A stretch of DNA of 64,000 bases from the NCBI GenBank assembly GCA_944472155.2, contig OX235271.1, positions 102,561,256-102,625,255 of the forward strand, given 5' to 3'. Made by a program: the position numbers and the translations under genes. Positions 58,401 to 64,000 of this stretch are shown one piece after another. Origin of the DNA: Trichobilharzia szidati. Taxonomy: Eukaryota; Platyhelminthes; Trematoda; Strigeidida; Schistosomatidae. Below the pieces are notes generated by a model. It was given only the letters and a program-made list of their open reading frames with translations, ran no database searches and had not been told where the DNA came from. Every line of letters starts with the position of its first letter. The stretch's first letter is position 1.

Positions 58401-60890
58401 GATCATCTGAATACAAGTTAGTGGATTCTGTTATGAATCCAGTTGGTATGTTTTCGCCACATGCTAATTTACGATAACAAGCAATCAGAAGTTTTGTACT
58501 ATTCAGGTATACTGTTGCAAGGCATGCGTAAAATCTCTAATCGCTTTTAGCATTATCACCACCTTAAGGAAGCAATATGGATGCTGTCTTGAATGTTCCA
58601 ACTAAAGCTCATAGTAACTACTCTAGATTTTTTTGTCTGACCTAGCTATAATACATATATTCCTGATACGTCTTACGGCACTGGATATCACCTAAGGCAA
58701 TTTCCAGCGCAACTTTATACCTTGGGTAAGAAATGCAGGTGCTGCTTGACCCTTTCACATTATATGTTGCAACCCAAAGTTTTACTGGCTGTGCAGCTAC
58801 TAGGTTTTAATTGGTTCAGTAATACTGAGTTAGTTGAATTATCGTTCAATCCTCGTAGTAGTATTATTAAGTATCCTTAGCGGTCGAATAACACCTCTGA
58901 TTAGTGCCAGATCCTTTAATGTTAATCAGATCACTGCACTTCGATGCCTGATGTCAAACTAATGTTTCACATGCAGCGAGTCATATGACAGCTAAATATC
59001 TGTGTGAGTTCCTGAACATGTAGAATATATCCTAAAACGGTTTTGAGGAAGTGAGCCACTCTGAAGGTGCATGCTGAGTTGATCTGTGTGGAATCTGTTG
59101 AATACTTCCTTAGATTTTGTCCGAGATATTGAGCTATTGATTACCAATATAGTCTCCTTGTGATAACCAAAGACTGACTGATAGAACAACAGAGAAAGTA
59201 GCACTGATTCAAGTGGGGCATAGGAACTAAAGAAACACCGTGATATTGAAATGAGAATATAGGTGAGTGAAGGACGGTAAACTGCCTGGGGAATCGGCAA
59301 GATGAGGAGTACTGAATACATCTCAGCCATTAATGTGTCTAAGAATTGAAAACATTCCTGATACCAATTCAAAACAAGCATTGAAGGCTGATAAAACAGG
59401 ATTTAATGAATTCAACAAATTATGGTGAATATTTTCAGCTGAATGAAATGGTGGTCGCTCTTAATATACCATGCTAATATGTTTGACCTACTAACTGTTA
59501 TTATGACTTTATTCTACCTCTTATGATCATTTGTGATTCATTTAAGACTATCGTTTTTTCAAAAGAATGGATACTGAACAAATAGTACTCTTTTCGTTAA
59601 CTTCATCATCTGGCTCTACAGTTATATATACGTTATAATGAAATTAATGAATTAGTGTTATGAACAACATTAATGTTTAAATAACATCAAATCAATAATA
59701 TTGATAGATTACAGCTCAGTAGCATCAACATAAAATAAGCTGAATGTCAAAAATATTAGGTAAGATAATATTACAAATTCATGAATTTATTGACTCCATT
59801 GAAGGCCAGGGCAGTAGTATGGGCTGGACATGCTTCTTTTGCACACAGAGCACTGGTTGTTTGAGGCGAATTTTAATAGCCTCTGCTGTTTGGGGCATGC
59901 GGTGCTTCGATGATTTTGGCAATTTATTAGGCACCCGGTAGATTATAGAGAAGGATTCCTGCACGCTGGCATTTTGGCCGGTAGAGTATTCAGTCGAAAG
60001 GTTCGATTAACCCATTAAGTCCTGTTTAACTGAACTGCGCCGTTTGTTTCAAAATATGCCTAGGACAAGGGAACAGCGTCAGTATGTCATTCCATATTGT
60101 TTTTTATTGGATGTATTCCACAGTAAAACAGCTTAGTTTACTGCTTACAAATTATTATGGTATTACTTACTACTATGATGCCCAAGCTTTACACATATTA
60201 TTTGACTTATTGACTTCCTGTTCAAAGATTGATCAACAGACTCACACAACTTTCGCAGACTGAAGCAAGACTCTCAAACCATCGGATTTTCAATATTCGA
60301 TACGTGAGAAATGAAGTAATTTCTAGATAATTTAGGTCTACGAGCTTCAACCTCTACAGGCAGAGTTAAGACGATAATGGAACGACTAGAAAAGTCCCCT
60401 TAATATAGTGTTGTGCTGCTATATTTTGATTAAGCTAGCGTATACATATATCCTAATATTTCTTCTCGTTTATAATTGTGTCCTAACGTTGTGCTAACTC
60501 GACACACACAACGTAAATCAGAGGACACTTGAGAAGGTGTAGGAGTGTGTATTCTCGCCGTAATCAAAATTCAAAACTTGAGCGAGTACAAATGTATTAA
60601 TTGTTAACACGCAAGATTTAGAGTAATAAACAAATCAAAGTACAATTACACAATGAAAGTATAGTACGATGATGAGTAGTAAAATGGGTCACTACGATAG
60701 TGGATTCACAGAATAGTGGAAAAGTTGCGTACTGTCTGAAATGAAACCGAATAGCTGGAACACCAATTAATGCAGACAGTTGGCGACAAGGATTATGATC
60801 CTATAATAGGATATTTTAACAAAGCTATATTAGTTACATTCAATAAATGAAAATATACACAACAAGAAATTCAACAAAGCAATGACAGAA
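55404..60890. other. Long spacer, no gene recognised
   Basis: About 5.5 kb of AT-rich DNA. Open frames overlap on both strands at 56700-57050 (116 plus-strand and 109 minus-strand codons) without family signal. A 20 bp perfect palindrome lies at 55872-55891. No splice-bounded coding set could be supported. Confidence 0.4.
55872..55891. repeat. 20 bp perfect palindrome
   Basis: ACTCACGAAGCTTCGTGAGT equals its own reverse complement. No spacer. Confidence 0.9.
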
Positions 60891-60899
60891 TTCCTTGCC

Positions 60900-61990
60900 C
60901 GAGAAGACATCGTCGATGATCGATAGGTCAGAGTGGGTTATCAATCCTAGAAAAGGTTTTAAGTCCTACAAAAATAAGTGTATTAGAAAAGGGACTAAAT
61001 TTCAAAGCAACAGGAGATAATTTGGAACCGGAAGATGTCATTCCAAAAATAGAAATAGCACTAAATGCAATAAATGAAACAAGTGCAGTGTGCACCTAGC
61101 ACTAAAACAACAGGAAAGAAAATATAACTTAACAAAGCGAGGAAGAGAAGCACTAAAGAATCTTAAGAATGGCAAAGGCACAGCGATTGCAAAATCAGAG
61201 AGGGAGACAACTGCACGGTGCAACTAGACAAATCTGACCATTTGCAAAACGTTAATACTCACAAAAGAACAACCGTATGAATAAATTAGGTAACCAATAG
61301 ACGCTGTCATGAATTAAGTTCAGAAAGCCATAACGGACCTTGTACGACGGATGAAACCGTTTCCAGGATAATCTAAACAATTCAATTTAATGCCCAAAAT
61401 TTATAACCTCACTAGGATGTATGGTGTTCCTACAGTTCATAAATCAATATATCGGATTAGATTCAGAGTTGATTGTGGAAATTCTCCGCCTTATGAATTG
61501 TCTAAACATTTACTTATGTTTATAGGTTCGATAAGGAAATATTCACAATCAAGACTTACTAATTCTTATGAACCGAAAAAACACAGACTATTTTCGATAT
61601 CGTCAGTTAACATACCAAAATACTATAAAACATGGTCGTAGATTTGGTGAGGAAGGAACTTATTTTTGAGCGAAAACTTAGATTTAGAACCAAAGCACCC
61701 ACCAGGAGAAATCATGCAAGGAGAGCAGTAATGTCTGACTTCTACAATATTTAAGTTTCAACGAAAAATATGCAAACAAATAGAAGCTGCTATGAGGTCA
61801 ACGATATACTTAGTTGTGGCAGACATATTTATAGACAGAAGGAAAAGTTAGTGATTGGAATGTTTAGCCTCACCTCCAAAGTATGGTGGAGGTGTGTAGA
61901 TGACACGTTCATGGTGTTAAAAACGCAGGATATAAGTAGATTTTTCAAACATATCAACTCAATGGTAGATGCAGTTCAATCCACCAGCTG
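60900..61990 (+). mobile_element. Penelope-like retroelement fragment
   Basis: Plus-strand pieces in family order: SILEKVLSPTKISVLEKGLNF (60930-61000), NLTKRGREALKNLKNGKGTA (61125-61185; the L-x-x-L-K-x-x-K-x-x-x-I block), LTRMYGVPTVHKS (61405-61445; family R-x-Y-G-L-P-K-x-H-K), YELSKHLL (61490) and WRCVDDTFMVLK (61890-61925; the catalytic DD box). Stops and frameshifts interrupt it. It is interrupted or followed at about 61990 by the tRNA-headed repeat. Confidence 0.68.
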
Positions 61991-61994
61991 AAAT

Positions 61995-62125
61995 CAGCTA
62001 AAGAACTATTGGAATACTAGAGAGTACTGGACACCCGTTTCGTCCTCGTTTGTGATTCTTCATCAGTACACACCCACAGGATTAACTGACTCGATGTACA
62101 AGAAGTCTTGAACATTCAGCCACTG
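61995..62125 (-). repeat. Fragment of the tRNA-headed repeat with intact CTGATGA
   Basis: Same orientation as the array. Minus strand: the TGGCTGAATG box-A region near 62115, GGGTGTGTACTGATGA (CTGATGA at 62066-62060), then GAGGAC and GAAAC (62041-62037), TGTCCAGTACTC and the TGATTTCAGC segment. Box B is degraded. Confidence 0.68.
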
Positions 62126-62144
62126 GGACTTGATCCAACAACCC

Positions 62145-62590
62145 TGGTTTTCCAGTGATCCTCTAATTGATATCAGTTTATGACCAAACCTGTGACCAAT
62201 CAAACGCTTTCAAACCAACACTTGAAAATCACTCTATGCTCACTAGCGAGTGACTGCATACAGAACGTTACCTGGAATTCTAGTCAGAAGTAACCAGCTG
62301 GGTCCATCAAGTATGTCAAGACGGCAGTTACTCGTCCATGATGTTGGCTAGCAGTTGCGTCATATATATCGCGAAATGGCAGGAATTGGAATTCATGAAC
62401 CATTGCATAGCTTTCCAGAAACTGAATGGTTTACGAGGAGCTTGCCTTGTCAAAGGGAGGTCCCAGGTTGGAACTCCAGTGAGTGAGTACTGGTGAGGAG
62501 TACCAGACTAAGGAGAAACAGCTGTTCAGTACTCACTGCATTTCCAATGGTCCCCGTTGGGGTTCGAAAGTAACAACAAGAATAAGAGAT
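62145..62590 (+). repeat. Copy of the tRNA-headed repeat, permuted
   Basis: Plus orientation, opposite to its neighbour. It starts in the middle of the unit (ggttttccagtgatcctcta), runs through the tail (ctcactagcgagtgact, gaattcatgaaccattg), then the next head (CTGAATGGTTTACGAGGAGCTTGCC, a box-B-like GGTTGGAACTCC) and a second CTGGTGAGGAGTACC...GAAAC module. Starting mid-unit and crossing a unit border shows it came from a tandem dimer. Confidence 0.68.
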
Positions 62591-63880
62591 TTAAACCTAG
62601 TCCTAACTTCTTCAGGGAAATAATCCAGACTAACACATTAAAGATATGTATAAATGGTAAGACACTTCTAGTATCTAATGATACCTAACAAAGAGGGAAC
62701 GTCTAAGATTAATAGAAGGCGAGGATAAAAGTGACATGTAATAAGTCCTCTAGGAAAAATCTACGAGTATCTGATTGGTCTTATGAATTCTTTGTTAAAT
62801 ATAATTACGATTGTTCAACTTATGAAAATAAATTGTTGTTGTCGCTGTTTACGTCCTTTTCTTATGACTCAATATGGGAATATTCCGTTCATTTCAGAGA
62901 GAATTTTGAAATGTTGATTCAAAAATTTCTAAAGGTACTAGCGCTGTTGTCCTTACAAAGTTCCCTGAATCAGACCAACCCTCGATAGATTGATGTCATT
63001 ATTTTGATCTAACTCTTTTTCAACTTGACTGTTCATAGACACAAAAAAAAATTATATTTCTATAAATTCAGTGACATTGAAATAAATAACTCTTACGTTT
63101 TGCTCAGCAAAACATTCCGAAATTTTTCAGAAAAATAATCAAAATTAAAATATCAGAAGTATATACAAGTGGAAGGACATATCTCTTATCTAGAATCTTT
63201 GTCTAATCACGTCTGAGTTATAAATAATAACTAAAGCAAAATTATTACAATTACTGATGTTATACACTGTAAACAATGGGTCTCTGTGTGCACTTCTAAA
63301 TGAATTCAAATGTTCCCATTATGGTAATTGTAGAACAAAATTTAAGTAAATGTGTATTTTCGGTAATTCCTTATCAGACATAACAGTTACGTAAAAAAGT
63401 TTTAGTTTTAAACACTTGAAACCAATGTGGGTAATAGAATTAAAGTTCAGGAATGCGAATTAGTGATACTAATCGAAACAATAATAAATCCATACAAATG
63501 TTTAAATAATTTAAGTTGTAAATGTGTCTGTTTGTTGGGGCAGACAAGAAAAAAAAACTATAGTCTCATAACGACTGTACAAAAGAATTACTGGTTTTAT
63601 GAATTGTGAAACTCAGGTTAATATATATGCAACTATAGTACAGCACGATACTGAAAATAAAGACAAATTTGAACAAAGCAAGAACAAGAGTTTCTACAGA
63701 ATAACATGCAACCAATTCGTTAGCTTCTCATCAGATGCTTAAAGCCCAAAGACATTATTAAGACTACGAAGAGAAAAAAATTTAACATATCTAAACAGAG
63801 AGTTCACTTATCAAAAGAATCAATATACTCATACAATGCTAATAATAACAATTGAAATGGTTGGGTTCTCTGAAATATTA
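62591..63880. other. No gene recognised
   Basis: AT-rich. The 85-codon frame at 62731-62988 has no family signal. Confidence 0.4.
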
Positions 63881-63883
63881 ATA

Positions 63884-64000
63884 CTATTCCCTTGAGTTCC
63901 GAGTGGAATAGGCTTCAACAACACATCTCCACTTTGTCCTATCTTCTGCCGTCCTCTTCAGCTTGAACCACGGTTGCCCACAATCTCTCATCTCCTTCTC
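63884..64000 (-). mobile_element. 3' end of an RTE-like LINE, running off the window
   Basis: The minus strand encodes the last ~38 residues of the same LINE polyprotein: KRTAEDRTKW, then VVEAYSTRNSRE and a TAG at 63886-63884. This matches KTKAENRTQW...EALCSSRNSRK in the element ending at 53539. The frame is open to the window edge, so the rest of the element lies beyond 64000. Confidence 0.85.

Overview
This is a eukaryotic, AT-rich, transposon-loaded window, most likely from a blood fluke (Schistosoma or a close schistosomatid). The evidence is very short GT-AG introns (34-54 bp) at the 5' ends of genes beside kilobase-sized 3' introns, the mix of CR1-like and RTE-like LINEs, Penelope-like and Ty3/gypsy retroelements, and tRNA-headed repeats carrying a hammerhead-like motif of the kind known from schistosome satellite/SINE families. 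The species cannot be fixed from sequence alone.

Two host genes are certain. (1) psmc2/Rpt1, a 26S proteasome ATPase subunit, lies on the minus strand in eight exons from 26711 to 15538. Its reading frame joins cleanly to 433 codons. Five small introns crowd the 5' end, and two large introns hold transposon debris. (2) rpl28 (ribosomal protein eL28) lies on the plus strand, 54965-55403, in two exons split by a 34 bp intron (134 codons). A few isolated exon-like segments (69-226, 8569-8644, 38580-38700) have splice-like edges but no recognised family.

Layout: 0.7-4.7 kb, a degenerate SWIM-domain Mutator-like (MULE) transposon with short introns, broken by a repeat (2.6-3.0 kb) and a tRNA-headed repeat (4.0-4.3 kb). 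5.0-5.4 kb, inverted partner of the 2.6 kb repeat. 6.1-8.4 kb, decayed CR1-like LINE. 8.9-11.4 kb, decayed RTE-like LINE. 12.2-13.4 kb, a second, internally deleted MULE copy. 15.5-26.7 kb, psmc2, with a LINE reverse transcriptase fragment and a poly(A)-tailed SINE in intron 7 and a Penelope-like fragment in intron 6. 27.0-29.6 kb, LINE 5' fragment and gypsy pol fragment. 33.2-42.1 kb, several CR1-like pieces on the minus strand. 42.1-50.3 kb, a head-to-tail array of about twenty nearly identical ~400 bp tRNA-headed units. 50264-50763, a 500 N assembly gap. 50.8-53.5 kb, the best-preserved LINE (RTE-like), with one frameshift in an A run. 55.0-55.4 kb, rpl28. 60.9-62.6 kb, Penelope-like remnants and more tRNA-headed repeat copies. 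63.9-64.0 kb, the 3' end of another RTE-like LINE on the minus strand.

The most interesting structures are the tandem tRNA-headed/hammerhead-like array and the pair of intron-bearing SWIM-MULE copies.
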